A program made the position numbers and the translations under genes. 64,000 bases of DNA, taken from Apus apus. Taxonomy: Eukaryota > Chordata > Aves > Apodiformes > Apodidae. The stretch lies in NCBI RefSeq assembly GCF_020740795.1, contig NC_067312.1, positions 68,220,905 through 68,284,904 on the forward strand, written 5' to 3'. Positions 13,819-25,985 of the stretch are shown piece after piece; position 1 is the stretch's first letter; each line of letters begins with the position of its first letter. The notes beneath the pieces are model-generated. The model ran no database searches. It was not told the DNA's origin and saw only the letters and a program-made list of their open reading frames with translations.

Positions 13819-14019
13819 CGAGCTCTTGGGTACATCCAGCTTCTAAGAAGTAATTTCTTTTACAGTTATCCCTAATGTAAAATAGCAATAGCTTTTACAA
13901 AACCAGTATCTATTGTTTGTTTATTTGTTTATTTTCTGCTTCCTACACGGGGAATATTTTCATCACCAAAATAAGCTGTTTCTGTGCCTCAAACCAGCAT
14001 GTGGAACACATTGTTTGTT

Positions 14020-15065
14020 GAGATGTTTGGTGTTATCTGCAGACTTACTGATAATACACTCTATGTCCCTATCAAGATCATCAATAAAGATGTTAAGCAG
14101 AAACAGTCCCAACATTGAGCCCTGAGGAACACCACTTGTGACTGGCCCCACCTGGATTTGACTCCATTGACCACCACTCTTTGGGCCTGACTGTCCATCC
14201 AGTGCTTGATTCAACAGACCGTGTGCTCATCCAGGCCATGAGCAGCCAGGTTTTTTATGAGAGTTCTATGGGGAACCATGTCAAATGCTTTTTGGAGGTC
14301 CAGATAGACAATATCCACTGCCTTTCCCTCGTCCAATAGCTGAGTCATCAGAAGGAGATCATGTTCATCAGGCAGGATCTGCCTTTCATAAACCCAGGCT
14401 GACTGGGCCTGATACCCTGGTTGTCCACTATATGGCTTCTAATGACATTCAAGATGATCTGCTCCATGACCTTCCCTGGTACCAAGGTCAGACTGAGAGG
14501 TCTATAGTCCCCCACAAGAACAACAGCAAGTGACTGGGAGATTTCTCCCAACTGCTTATAGAAAGCTTCATCCACCACACTGCTTTGGTTGGGAGGTCTA
14601 TAGCAGACTCCCACAGCGATAGCAGCTTCATTGGCCCTTAACCTAATCCAAACACTCTCAACCTCATCATGTCTATACTTAATTTCCAAGCTCTCATAAC
14701 ATTCTCTAACATACAGGGCCACTCCACGCCCTCTTCTTCCCTTTCTATCCCTCCTGAAGAGCTTGTAGCCATCAATTGTGGCACTCCAGTCGTGTGATGC
14801 ATCCCACCACCTTTCTGTCATAGCCACTATGACACAGTTTTCCTGGTGTATCATGGCTTCAAGCTCCCCCTGTTTGTTGCTCATACTGTGTTCATTGGTA
14901 TAGATGCACTTCAGATGAGCTAATGATTCCAACACCTTTTTTCCACTGTGGGCCCCTTTTCCTATAAGACCCTTCTCAGGTGCCTCCATGATTTCTAAAC
15001 AGCGATCCTTTCTCTCAAATGAAGCGACAGAGTGAGAATCCTTCTCACTCCACCATCCTTCATGG
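14020..15065 (-). repeat. CR1 LINE, endonuclease joined to reverse transcriptase by an internal deletion
   Basis: Minus-strand CR1 ORF2. From 15,065 down lies endonuclease (KCIYTNEHSMSNKQGELEAM, then TERWWDASHDW, then GRGVALYVRE, then GVCYRPPNQ). It jumps at about 14,507 from VVLVGD straight to the reverse transcriptase block YRPLSLTLVPGKVMEQIIL, and continues into RT through about 14,020. Roughly a kilobase of the normal element is missing at the junction, yet the frame stays open across it for 240 codons. The 3' end is absent. CR1 encodes an APE-type endonuclease and a reverse transcriptase. Confidence 0.85.
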
Positions 15066-15604
15066 TGCATGGCCTCATCTCAAAATGGTCTCACCTACTC
15101 CCTACAGTCACCGTCAGGTTTGGCTTTAACTATGACTTCCCAAAGGCAAAGATTTGCAGTGGTAAAAAGCAAGTTGTACTATTATAAAGTCCTCTCTGTC
15201 AAGCACAAGCACTACCTTCCAGCCACAATTCACTTTGGAACACATTCCACATATCCAAAGAAATCCAGCAGCATTTGAAATACCTTCTAACTTACAGATA
15301 CCTTAAGTTAGAAATTAAAACGTGATCCAAGGCACAGGAGAGGTTCCATCTAAATACAACAGTTATTGAACAAGGTTCTTCAAGCCATAACCTCTTCATC
15401 ACCAGTGAGTCACATGAGTTAGTCCCTGCAAAACTAAAAGGCATTGGTGTTTCAACAGTGCCAGCATAAACTCCTATTTCCTGTATTTCTGACCATGGAT
15501 CTGGACATGTCATGGTAAAAGTCCTTATGTTGTTACCCCATATTCCAATATTTATTTAGGATGCTTATTGAAGTATGTGCTGCTCTGTACCAACAGAAGA
15601 AGTA

Positions 15605-15921
15605 TGACTGAACCATGTGGAGGGACTTTGGACACAGGGCAGGGAGTAAAAGGACAAGGGGCAATGGATTAAAATGGAAAGAGAGGAGATTTAGGTTAGA
15701 CATCCAAAATGAATTATTCACCTTAAGGGTAGGAAGGCACTGGAATAGGTTGCCCAGGGAGGTTGTGGGAGCCCCCTCCTTGGAGATATTCAAGGCCAGG
15801 TTGGATGAGGCTTGTGCAGCCTTGTCTAGTGTGGGGTGTGCCTGCTTATGGCAGGGAGGTTGGAACCTGATGATCTTTAAGGTCCCTTCCAATCTTCTAT
15901 TTGATTCTATGATTCTATGTG
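15605..15921 (+). repeat. CR1 LINE 3' end with terminal ATTCTATG repeats
   Basis: Plus-strand CR1 3' end: blocks 'GGACAAGGGGCAATGG', 'GCACTGGAATAGGTTGCCCA' and 'ATCTTTAAGGTCCCTTCCAA', ending in two ATTCTATG-type octamers at about 15,904-15,920. These are the hallmark of CR1 termini. Only ~320 bases of the element were copied. Confidence 0.9.
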
Positions 15922-18900
15922 GCCTTACCTGGGCACAATCTGTTCCTTCTGTTAATATGAAGTATTTAATTGTAACTACTGAAAACGGCAGATCAGCAGA
16001 TGATTGAGGTCTTGCTCGGATTTGTGATTAGCTGCTCAAGAAGTTCATGACAACAGATTAACTTTCTTCAATTAATAAAACTACATCTCAGCTTTCCTTT
16101 CCCCTTCTGCAGTTACACAAAATCTATATTTGAATGTGCTCTCTTAAGACAAATGGAGTATGCTAGTGATGTAGCTAATTATTTCAGTTTAAAAGGAATA
16201 TATATAATTACAGCATAAAGTTTGTTTGCACAACAGAAACTAAAATTCCTAACATCTGGAAAATGTAAAAACTCTCAATCATTAGCCTATGAAGTCTCAG
16301 CAGTTGCTAAAGATTATATAGATATTCAATACTGTGCCACATATCTAAAGGTTCAGAACAGTAATCTGTGAAAAATGCTCTTGTCCCACCTTGCATAGGA
16401 AGCGGGTTGTTTCAGTCAGTAAATGCACTGACCATATCTAAATTATTTTCAAAAGGGTATGTTTCAACATAGCTCATTATATGCAGTGGTAAATTGAATT
16501 TGAAACTGTCTGGCAAATACATTTCTAAAAGCTTCAGTTTTGTGCAAGTAGATCAAAACTGCTTTTAAAACTGAACTGTGGTCTAGGATTACATCGCTTT
16601 TCCTGTAAGCAAATAATTCACAATCTACATCATCTAAATAAATGCCTTTCCGACTACCATGGTGTTTCATTTTTTTCTCGAGATTTCTATTATTGGGGAA
16701 AAACAGAATATGGAGACAAAAATATGTTCATTGACTCCCATAAGTCTCTTATTAGACTCAAGAGGCAATGAAAGCACATTAACACCTGGAAGTCTGACAG
16801 CAGGAGGAAACTTGGAATTATTGTTACCTATTTCCCCTCCACCCCTGCACTTCATTCCTTCAGCCCTTCATTAAGCCATATGTCAATTGAGAAGATCTCT
16901 GTTTCTCCGAACTCCCTCTGACAGTGCATTAATTCTCCAGCTAATTTCTTCAGCATCATGTTTTTCTCTCACATTTAACCTTCTTAGAGAAGGATTTCCC
17001 CTTTTTGCCCTAAGTAATAAATTCACACACACACCCTCCTTTTTTTTTTTTTTTTTTTTAAATTTATCATTAAAATGGTATTCTGTGCTTTAACAAGGCT
17101 AATCTTATGATGATCTCTGCCCTGCTTATCTAAACCTGAAGCTCTTATACTCTCATGTATGTTATATTTTTTAAAGAAAGCTTCATAAAGCATGAATTTT
17201 CTATCTTGGAGAAATAAAAAACCTGATACATTTGCAACACCCGCACAATTATTTTTTTTATCTAGAAAACAGCCACATGCTAAATAAAACCATCTCCAAA
17301 CCCACATACATAACACATCAAAATCTCCCAGTCTAACCAAACAGTTTGCATTTGGGGTCCACATCTCCGTAACACCACAGCTGCATCTGGACTGTTACAT
17401 TTAATAGCCCTCAGTGACCTACTCCTCCCTGAACCCTGTAATACCTTTGGCCTTCACAAGTGCTGCATGTATTCTGCTTTTCTCTCACTGCAGTCCCAGG
17501 AGCCTGAATCAGCTGTATCAGCAGAAACCTGCAGGAGGTTTGAATAGTGGGTTTGGAGGATTAAAACGGTTGATACCCCAGAGCAGAATAAAATGCCCTC
17601 TAACAGAAAACAGGAAAAAAAAGAAAAAAACAGAAAAAAAAAAAAAGGAAGAAAGCACTACTCAAAACAGAACAAACCAAAATGAATTTCTGTCTTTACA
17701 ATTCACATTAATAAGACATTTTGATCTATTTAAATATAAATCGGAAAAAAAATCTGGAAAAGAAATCCCTGCACCTTTCTGTCTCACTGGTTCTACTCTT
17801 TCCTTCAAACTATGAATGGCAAACTCCAAAGATAACAAATAATTGACCTTAAGGCTGATCTCCATCAAATTTCTTCTCCGTTGCTTTTAAGTCTGACTAG
17901 ATCTAGACAGTGTATAATATACAGATTAAGGAAAAGGGGAAATTTCTACATTAAACATAGGCAGCGCCTGCATTACTTATTAGGAGACAGAAACTGCATC
18001 TCAACTACATCCCTGACAGTAAAAGTATTTCCAGGACTACACATTGACAAAGCCAATGGAAAGGTGCAAAATACGAAAGTGCTATTTAAATAATAAAATG
18101 TAGCTCAGAAGACAGACTGACTCTGTATGGAAGCATAGCATTCATTAACTCTCATGTTTCACTGAGGACAAGGAGAGGCTGAGGGAGAGCAAGTGCACAG
18201 CTGTGGGGATATTAAGGAAACACCCCTCCCAACAAATACAGGGAATTACGATAATGCTGAACGACTTCATTTCCAACATGAACTGCTCCCAAACTCTGCA
18301 CTCCTCAGCCTGCCAGAAGCTGAATGATGCTAGAATTTTCTGTCAATCCTGTTGGGATGTGCAGACACCTTTTGCACAAATGCAGCAGACAGACACAAGC
18401 GCAACAGAAACAGGGAGGTAACTGTGACCAAGAGTTTTGTTTAGACACAAACTCTGCAGAGTATAAAATATTTCCCACTGTCACAGGAGGTGTCACAGTT
18501 TGTTGTGCAGATGCTCACAAGCTTGTCTATTACATCTATCAGAGAAGCAGGTTTGCCAGCTCAGGTTTACCTCAACTCAGAGCAGTGATTGAAACACAAA
18601 ACACTATGCAGAGAAGAGTCCCCAGTGTCCTTTCTCTTTGGGTGACTGTCCTTTGCCAACCCTTCTTACCACAGGCAGCTGTGGACACAAACATTACCAG
18701 AAGGCTGATGAGAACTGAAATGGGTCTGAAGCTCATGGCTGTGAATGTTGCAACTGGAGTTGATGTCTAAGCAATTCATCTGTCTGTCATTCCTCCAGAG
18801 CCTTGAACTTGCACAATGCACAGTCCTATGCCCAGAACAAAGGCAGGTATGTTGGAAATATTTTGGGGCACCTACACAAAAGCAGAAAGGCCAGATCTAA

Positions 18901-20280
18901 TTGCAAAGACCCAGGAATACTAAATCAACCAACAACCAGAGCCCCAGCACAGACCCAGGTTTCCAGATGCTCTTCCTCTTTTAATTTCCTCTCTGAATTA
19001 CTCTCTAACATCTGTTTTTCCTTTTAAATACCATGCTACCATCCAAAAGGGTTTGTAAAATACATTTGTTTATGCCAGGGTAGGGTGCTAACAGATAAAG
19101 ACAGGGCTTGTGTATATACAGAAAGTACAGCAGAGCAAATGTCCAGAATGCAGCATCTCTTGTTCACAAATCTTCCAGGCAGCATCTTCCAGCTCCTACA
19201 TGTGCTCACCTCTGGTGAAAGTTTGCCTCAGTTTTTGCTGTTTCCTATTTTCCCACGTTCAGCTGTAAGGCAGCCTGGAGAGCAACACATCTGCTGAGGA
19301 AACAAGGTTTTAAAAGCTTGCTATTCATTGACATAATTCTTTTCAAATCAAGTCTCCTCACACTTAAATTGATTTTCAGAGTAAGTGAGCTTTCAGTTGA
19401 ATGCTTACATAGTGCTGAGCCCTCAAAAGGCAGAATTAACCAGACAGACAACAACCAGGGGCCATCCCAGCTACGTAAGAATTTTAAAACCCAAGCACAG
19501 AGACGCAAGTCGTGGAGCAACAGCCCAAGAGCCTGCTGTTCCTCCGTACAGCAATACCTGCTCGTACTCCCACCTCATTCCTTGCTAGTTTTCCTGATTA
19601 TAGAAACAACTTTTTCCATTCCTGAAATGTAAGGAATTGTGTCATTTGTATATGCAAACTGCCATGCAAACAATGAACCAGTTGCACAGCTCCTTGGAGA
19701 GGATTTACAACATGTGAATGGCAGGGGGCGAGGAAGGGAGTATGGAGAAATGGACATACAAAACAGCTCATAATGTTCTTTATACAATTTTTCTCATAAA
19801 TAATCTTTCATGTCTTTTCTTGAAACGAACTATTTAACACATCAGTGGATTCCTAACACTGGATTCAGGAGAAGAATAGAACTAAATATCTGTGCAACTT
19901 TGTTCTGCCTCCAAATGTATCCCTGTTTATGAGATTTTTAATATATGATCTCTAATTACATGATCACACACTGTTCTTCAGTGCAGAGAAGATGGAGTTT
20001 ATTTAATGAACAAACACCTAGTATTTTGTTTTCTTCCTGTTACTCAAGGTATAATCCAATACTTTCTTTTTGTATACTATTGAAACTCTGCTGTCCAGAA
20101 GGAATCACTCATTTCCTTATGGATGTTCATTGCTGTATCAGAATATTTGATGCTTTTTAAAATTATTTTGCCCGTAGCTTCAATGGCAGACAGAATTACT
20201 CCTGCCATTTTACGGACCACGAACTGAACCAGAGATAGGAGAAAAAAAAAACAACAAAGTAACTTAGGATGCCAGGAATC
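15922..20280. other. No gene recognised
   Basis: AT-rich intergenic sequence. There is a T run at about 17,041-17,059 and a purine-rich A run at about 17,613-17,650. No repeat family or coding exon is recognised. Confidence 0.45.
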
Positions 20281-20315
20281 TGCTTTTTCAATGTATTTGA
20301 CATGAGATACAGAAC

Positions 20316-20440
20316 TGGCTGGTCCAAAGGAACAGCTGTCCTGGAACAGCTGGCCAGTGATGGCTTGTCCCAAGAAACTGCCCTGCTGGGATTGGTGGCC
20401 AGTGCTGGCAGGTCTCAAGAAACTGCCTGGGTGGAAGAGG
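20316..20440 (+). repeat. 45-bp tandem repeat, ~2.8 units
   Basis: Units start with TGGC at 20,316 (short, 35 bp), 20,351 and 20,396 (45 bp each). They share TGGCCAGTG...TGGC, then a TCCCAAGAAACTGCC-like block. In one frame they read as a 15-residue repeat (WPVxAxxKKLPxW), but there is no sign of a real gene. It lies inside sequence that interrupts or borders the CR1 element at 20,575. Confidence 0.7.
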
Positions 20441-20574
20441 AAGAAAGCTGTGTGTGTCCCCCCTATGAGGTGTGCAAGGTCCAGCTTCTGCAGACAGGTG
20501 AGTGAGGGGTGTCCGGCTGCTGTGCTGGGCTCCTGCATGGCCACCTCCCTGGACAGGGCAGGTTGGTGTGGGGA

Positions 20575-21442
20575 CTCTTCCCAAGAGCATTGCAAAATCA
20601 TTGAGAGGGGTCTCACTATGACCTCCACTAGCTCTTTAAGTATCTTTGGATTAATCCCACCAGGCCCCATCAATTTATAAGGATCCAGCTGGAGCAGCAA
20701 ATCCCACACAAGTTCAGGGCTGGTCAGGAGATTATAATTTGAAAAATCATGGTTCTCTAGCCCAGGCTCTGGGAGTGCTCAAGGGTTGGGTTCTCATTTC
20801 ACAAAGGCCTCAAGTCATGGGCTCTCTTGTCACCGAGGGATGGGCAGAGATGTTGAAGACAAATGTGAAGAAAGCATTAAACTTCTCTGCCTTACCTATG
20901 CTCTTGTTTATGAGGTGTCCATGATCATCAAGTAATGGGCTAATGTTATTTCTGGCCTCCTTTTTGCTATTAACATATTTTAAAAAGCTCTTTTTATTAT
21001 CCTTCACAGGGCAGGCCAGCTTCAACTCTAGTTGAGCTTTAGCTGCAAGGATTTCTGCCCTACAGTGGCAAACAGCATCCCTATAGACCTCGTCTGTCCT
21101 TCCACTGGCCATACACCTTCCTTTTGTGCCTTAGCTCTAGCAGGAGATCCATGCTCAGCCAGGGTGGCCTTTTACCTTGCCTGCTTGAATTCCAGCATTT
21201 TGGAATCACCTGGTCCTGTGCTCCTAGGAGTTGGTGCTTAAAGAGTGACCAGTGCTGTTGGACCCCAGCACCCTGAAAAGCTTTTTCCCAGATGAACTTA
21301 GCAAGCAGTTCCACAAGCGACCTGAATCTGCTTTCCTCAGGTCCAGAGTTGAGGTCTTACTGTTAGTTCTCCTCCTATTACCATAGATGTTAAACTTGAC
21401 TGCTTCATGGTCACTGTGGCCAAGGCAACCTCCAATTGCCAC
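20575..21442 (-). repeat. CR1 LINE, endonuclease-RT linker and start of RT
   Basis: Minus-strand CR1 ORF2 in several frames: GGCLGHSDHEAVKFNI (about 21,430), PPWLSMDLLLELRHKRKVYG (about 21,150), AQLELKLACPVKDNKKSFLK (about 21,000), SPLLDDHGHLINKSIGKAE (about 20,930) and LLLQLDPYKLMGPGGINPK (about 20,690). These follow in normal CR1 order. Similarity stops at about 20,575. It is an inactive fossil copy with frame damage. Confidence 0.85.
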
Positions 21443-22554
21443 TTGACAGCACCATCCTCACCTGTGGCCCCTCCAGGCACAATAAGGAAATGGTCATGCT
21501 CCTGTTGAGGATCATGCTGTGACAGGTATGAGCCCTCACAGCCCTGGGGACTTGCCAAGAGGCATGGTGTGGTGGGCCAAGGCAGCCCTGCTGACAGAGT
21601 GCTCTGGCTTGCAGCACTGCCCTGGCTGTGTGGGATGTGATGCTGCCTGGGCCCAGCACCTGGGGAGAAGATCTTCAAAGACTGATCCAGGACCAGCTAC
21701 CAGATGGGCTGTTTGACTTCAGCAGGGAGGATATGTTTGGCCTTCCTTCAGCTGTTGAATGATGAGAGCAGGTCTTACTCACCTTTGGGGCTGCTCGTGG
21801 CTCTCCAGGAAACCAGACACAGCCCCTGTGTCTGCCCCAAACAGCCACCTCCTCCAGGACTGGGGCACACAGATCTTCAAGGCAGCAGGGACCTGTCCAG
21901 CACCAACTACCTGTGCCAGGCCCCGGGGATGCCCTGTGCTACTGGGACCCTGGAGCACAAACATGGAACCTGCCCCTGCCCTGCAGCATCCACCTGCCTG
22001 GCAGCACTCTGTTCCCCCAGTCTGCAGTTGTGCCAGGCTGGTCTTCCTCTGCTTCCCCATCGGAGAACATCTTGGATGTTCAGGATTTCCAGATGAGCTT
22101 GTGTGGTGGAACTAGGAGCTTCTGCCTGAGCAAGGTTTCAGGTGTGTGTTGTCCTGCAAGAGTCGGTACTCAGGAGTCACTGAGCCACAAAGAAAATCAG
22201 GATACATCAAGAGCAGCACTCACCCTTTTTCAGCATCAGCAAATAATCAAACACTGCAAAGGACAAAGAAACACTCCCTTTGCCTCTCCACCTCAGCTCC
22301 ACTTCCAGCCAAAGCAGGTCTTGTCCGTTCTGTGCCCAAGCACTGACATTCCAGGCAGATGGGGTCTGCAGCAGCCTGGTGCTTCTGTGCTGCACCAGAG
22401 AGCCAGGCCATGAGCTTTGTGTTTCCAGGCATGCCTCACACATGGGGCTGTGCTCTGTCTCTGTTGAGAATGAGCTCTTGCAGACTTCCAGCCCAACATG
22501 CATCATTCAGTGGGTGTTTCATACAGTCAACACCTTCCTTTAAAAAGTCTCTTC
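21443..22554. other. No gene recognised; GC-moderate sequence
   Basis: Moderately GC-rich with overlapping open frames of 60-166 codons on both strands, none with a known motif or a consistent exon structure. It could include an unrecognised old repeat. Confidence 0.35.
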
Positions 22555-22640
22555 ATAGAATCATAGAATGGTTTGAGTTAGAAGGGACCTTAACAGGGCC
22601 AAGTGCCAGGTCCTGCACTTGGATCATAACCCCATGGTAA
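22555..22640. repeat. Two short CR1 pieces joined in opposite orientation
   Basis: 22,555-22,591 is the CR1 3' terminus on the minus strand (TCATAGAATCATAGAATGG, then AGAAGGGACCTTAA). Immediately after it, about 22,592-22,635 matches an interior CR1 segment in plus orientation (GGGCCAAGTGCCAGGTCCTG, then CACTTGGATC). The join could be 5' inversion during insertion or two separate events. Confidence 0.65.
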
Positions 22641-22914
22641 GCTACAGACTTGGTGATGGGTGGTTGGAGAGCTGGGACCAACTTCCTTCCACTGGGTATG
22701 TAACCAATTAATAAACTCCTCTTGGAAGCACACACACACACAGAGGCAAGTTTTAACTTTTACTAAAATACCAAATAAAACAGTGGAGAGTGGAAAGAAA
22801 TGTCATATATGCACCAGGGAGTATGTGTTTATGAAAGCAATAATCGAGAGGGTGGTTACAAGCCCAAGGCTTTCCCTTTCAGTTTGGTGAAAATGAGTGC
22901 AAGTGAGGGGCCAA
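22641..22914. other. No gene recognised
   Basis: Short spacer with a small CA repeat at about 22,730-22,742. Nothing else is seen. Confidence 0.4.
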
Positions 22915-23430
22915 TTACACACCTGGGGGGAAGAACACATCAGAGATGAAAAGTTTGAGTGGTGATGTTGTGCTCACGTCCTCCTGGAGCCGGGGGGTGA
23001 GGCGAGTTGTGGCAGCGGTGGCAGATCCAGCGGCAGGGACAGCAGGGGCAGCAGGGGCAGCTGCAGCAGCTGCTTCCTTCGCCCTTCTGGTGCCTGTGGC
23101 TGCAGCCGAGCTGCCGTGTGCCTGGGGACACAGGGGACAGCTCTTTCTGGAGTCTGGGCACGGCACGGGGGGGCAGGGCCACTCGCCGCTATCGCCTGGA
23201 GAGCTTTCTTCCGATGATGTCAGAAGAGCTGGAGAGGCGGAGTCTGACACCGTTTTCCTCACTGGACCCGGGTCTGGTGGCAAAGTCACAGCCCGTGGTG
23301 GTCTCAGCTAGGGCTGCTTTCAGCTTGGCTCCTTTTATTTGGTTTTCCTTCTCCTCTCTCTTTTGTCTTCTCTCTCCTTTTTACCAGCAGCAGCGGGCAA
23401 CGGGCGTGGTATTGGTCTCAAGTTCACTGC
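22915..23430 (-). other. Unidentified GC-rich open region with promoter-like upstream sequence
   Basis: On the minus strand a 124-codon open frame (about 23,289 to 22,915, no ATG at its head) has an alanine-rich middle and ends FISDVFFPPG. A good donor, CCCCCAG then GTGTGT, lies near its end at about 22,922. Upstream on the same strand are a TATA-like AAATAAAAGG (about 23,332-23,341) and a CCAAT (about 23,412-23,416) about 75 bases apart. It could be a first exon of an unrecognised transcript or the promoter end of an old repeat. I do not recognise the protein. Confidence 0.3.
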
Positions 23431-23529
23431 TCTACAGTCTTAGCCCACAGCTCCACCGTTTCTCCTTCATTTTTATTTTTATTTAATGTTTTCTGTTACG
23501 TCTCTGTATTACAGTTTCAGTGAGAGACG

Positions 23530-23830
23530 TATTTTTAGGGAGGTCGGTTCTCCACAAGGGGGCATCCACAGCCTCCCTGGGCAACCTGTTCCAGCATCTC
23601 ACCACCCTTGCAGGAAAGAACTTTTTCGTTATGTCCAACCCGAATCTCCCCTCTTTAAGCTTCAAACCATTGCCCCTTGTCCTCTCACTATACCCGTGTA
23701 AAAAGCCCTGTCCCAGCTTTCTTGTAGACCCCCTTCAGGTACTGGAAAGCTGCTATAAGGTCACCACGCAGCCTCCTCTTCTCTAGGCTGAACAACCCCA
23801 ACTTCCTATTGAAGACTGAGGCAAAGTAGT
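23530..23830 (-). repeat. CR1 LINE 3' region fragment
   Basis: Reverse-complement CR1: 'CACAGCCTCCCTGGGCAACC', 'CATTGCCCCTTGTCCTCTCA', 'TTCAGGTACTGGAAAGCTGC' and 'CTCTAGGCTGAACAACCCCA' in order on the minus strand. The 3' terminal octamers are missing. Confidence 0.85.
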
Positions 23831-24380
23831 CATTCAGTACCTCAGCTTTATCTCTGAAATCTTTTCACTTCCACTGAACACAGAAGAAATAAAGGCACAA
23901 TTCCCACCCTTTACAGGAAATACCAGCATCATTGGGTGCAGGAAACCTAGATGGTGTTGAATAATGTGTTGTTCTACGTCAGGCTGTCAAGAACCACAGC
24001 AGCGTTGCAGTGTGTGTTGCATTGTTCCTCTCTGAAATGGTCAAGGTGCATTTTGTAATTCACTGTAAATATTATTTATGGGAACTTTTCTGAAACCAAT
24101 TTGCCTGTCAGATAGGTTGTATCATTCACACTCTACTGCATGGAAATCCACAGGTGTATTTCCTTCTGCTGCCTGTAGCCAATATTGACTCAGGCATATT
24201 GAGGGCTGAACCAGACAATTACTCATGACTATTGATGCAGTGGAGGCTCAAGCCCTATAGGGCCTGGGCTTGATAGGTGTCAAGCTCCACAGGTGCCTTC
24301 CCCTGCACCATCCTCTTCAGGGGGGTTGCTCTGCTCCCTTGTGCTGAGTGTGCAGTGCCCCCAGCATCAATCCAGGCCTT
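23831..24380. other. No gene recognised
   Basis: Unique-looking AT-balanced sequence. No supported feature. Confidence 0.4.
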
Positions 24381-25330
24381 CCCCAGTGCTGTTGAGGTTG
24401 TACGAGGGTGTTCTGAGGGGGTCCTGGGGGTGAAAGGGAGGCTTGGGGGTGGACTTTAGGATACAGGGGAGGCTGGGGGAATCTGGGGGAATCTATGACT
24501 GGTTTGCAGGGGCTGGAGGGACTTGTGGGGGATGGGAGGGATTTAGGGGAGGCTGAGGGTGCCCTCCTGACTCCCTTTCTTGTCCAGCAGTGGTCAGTTT
24601 TGGAGATGCATTTTGGGGCCATCAGTGCCACCCTTGCTGGGACCCCTGTCCTGGTCACACCACCCTGCTCACCCTTCCCAACGTTGTCATCCCCTCCCTG
24701 CCTCTCCAGGATGCCTCAGTCCCATGTCTATGCCCCTCTCCTCTCTCTGTCCATGAGATGCAGGAGATGGTCAAGAAGTTACTGGTGGCCCATGTGGACC
24801 CACTTGGCATGGAGGGTGCCTGGCTCCATCCCCCCACCCTTGGTGACCCCTCCTGGGACCTCATGACCTTTAAACACTGCTGCTCCACTGAACCCCCCTG
24901 CCCAAGAGCCACTGATGCCCCAGCTGACCCTGTTCCACCTCCTTTGACCCCACTGATCCCATTTGACCCCCCTGACTCCTAACTGACCCTGTTGACCCTA
25001 CTGAACTTCTACTTGACCCTCTTGTCCCTCCTTTGACCCCATTAACCCCTCAGTTAATGCCATTATCCCCCATGACCCCTTGCTGACCTTTAACCCTTTG
25101 CCTCCTGACCCTGTGACCCTTCACCCCTCTGCTGGGCACCACCCCTTGGTCACTCTTGACTGCATGCCCCCAGACCCCTCTGCTGACTCCTGACCCTAGC
25201 CATGCTGCCTGGTCCCCTTCCATTACCTCATGGCAACTCCTGACCCCCTGCTCAACCCTAATCCCTCAACCTCTGATCCTGTGACCCTTTAACCCTGGTT
25301 GACCCTTGACCACAGGGTGACTTCTGATAC
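24381..25330. repeat. G-rich tract followed by degenerate TGACCC-type tandem array
   Basis: 24,400-24,560 is rich in GGGGGA/GGCTGGGGGA words. 24,920-25,320 is filled with irregularly spaced TGACCC/TGACCT words (for example TTTGACCCC, CTGACCCTGTTGACCC), about one per 10-15 bases. The middle (24,590-24,900) has a 131-codon open frame with no recognised motif. No repeat family is assigned. Confidence 0.55.
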
Positions 25331-25700
25331 CACCTAAGCTGCCTTGTCCTGCTAGTGGTGGGCAACAACTCCATGCCTGAGGACACCACACTCAGCTTGG
25401 GTGTGGGGCAGAGATCATGTCACCCCTTGGGTGGTATCATGTGACCCCTGGGGGAGGCCACCTGGCCCCTCAGGCACAGCCATGTGAAGACCAGATGATC
25501 CTACAACAGCAAACAGTGCCCCAGCAGTGCTCCAGCCTACAGGGAAACACCAGACTGGCTGGTGCCTCCCATGAATCCATGTCTGTTTGGATGGACAAAA
25601 GGAACTTTTGTCTCTCAGTCAAATCCAGTCTAGCACCTGCACCCACCAAGAACAGACACGTTGCTAGGGCAAGCATCTCCTGGTGACTCTGGTGTGGACC

Positions 25701-25706
25701 TTTATT
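25701..25706 (-). terminator. INIP: Candidate INIP polyadenylation signal
   Basis: TTTATT on the plus strand gives AATAAA on the minus strand, 280 bases past the INIP stop codon. It is a reasonable 3' end for a short 3'UTR; other signals further on cannot be excluded. Confidence 0.4.
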
Positions 25707-25985
25707 TAAAGGCAGCACAGAACAGGGGAAGAGCAAGCACAGTGCACTGCACAAACCAGGGAAGTCTGACCTCTACCTGCGACCTGACAGAGGAGCAGAA
25801 ACATGGAATAAAAACTGCTGCTCCACAGCATCATTGCTTTGTCATCGCCAGAGCTCACGCTTCTGAGAGGCAACCACAACAATCCAGAGAAAAGCAGGTT
25901 TTAAGGTACGTACAGAAATGAGAAGGTCAGAAAGTTCCTGCTGTGGACAAAAATCAGAGCCTGCAGTTTGGAGAAACAACATTCC

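Noticed and set aside
14348-15070. 240-codon minus-strand open frame as a host gene
   Set aside because: It is CR1 endonuclease and RT joined by deletion, not a host gene.
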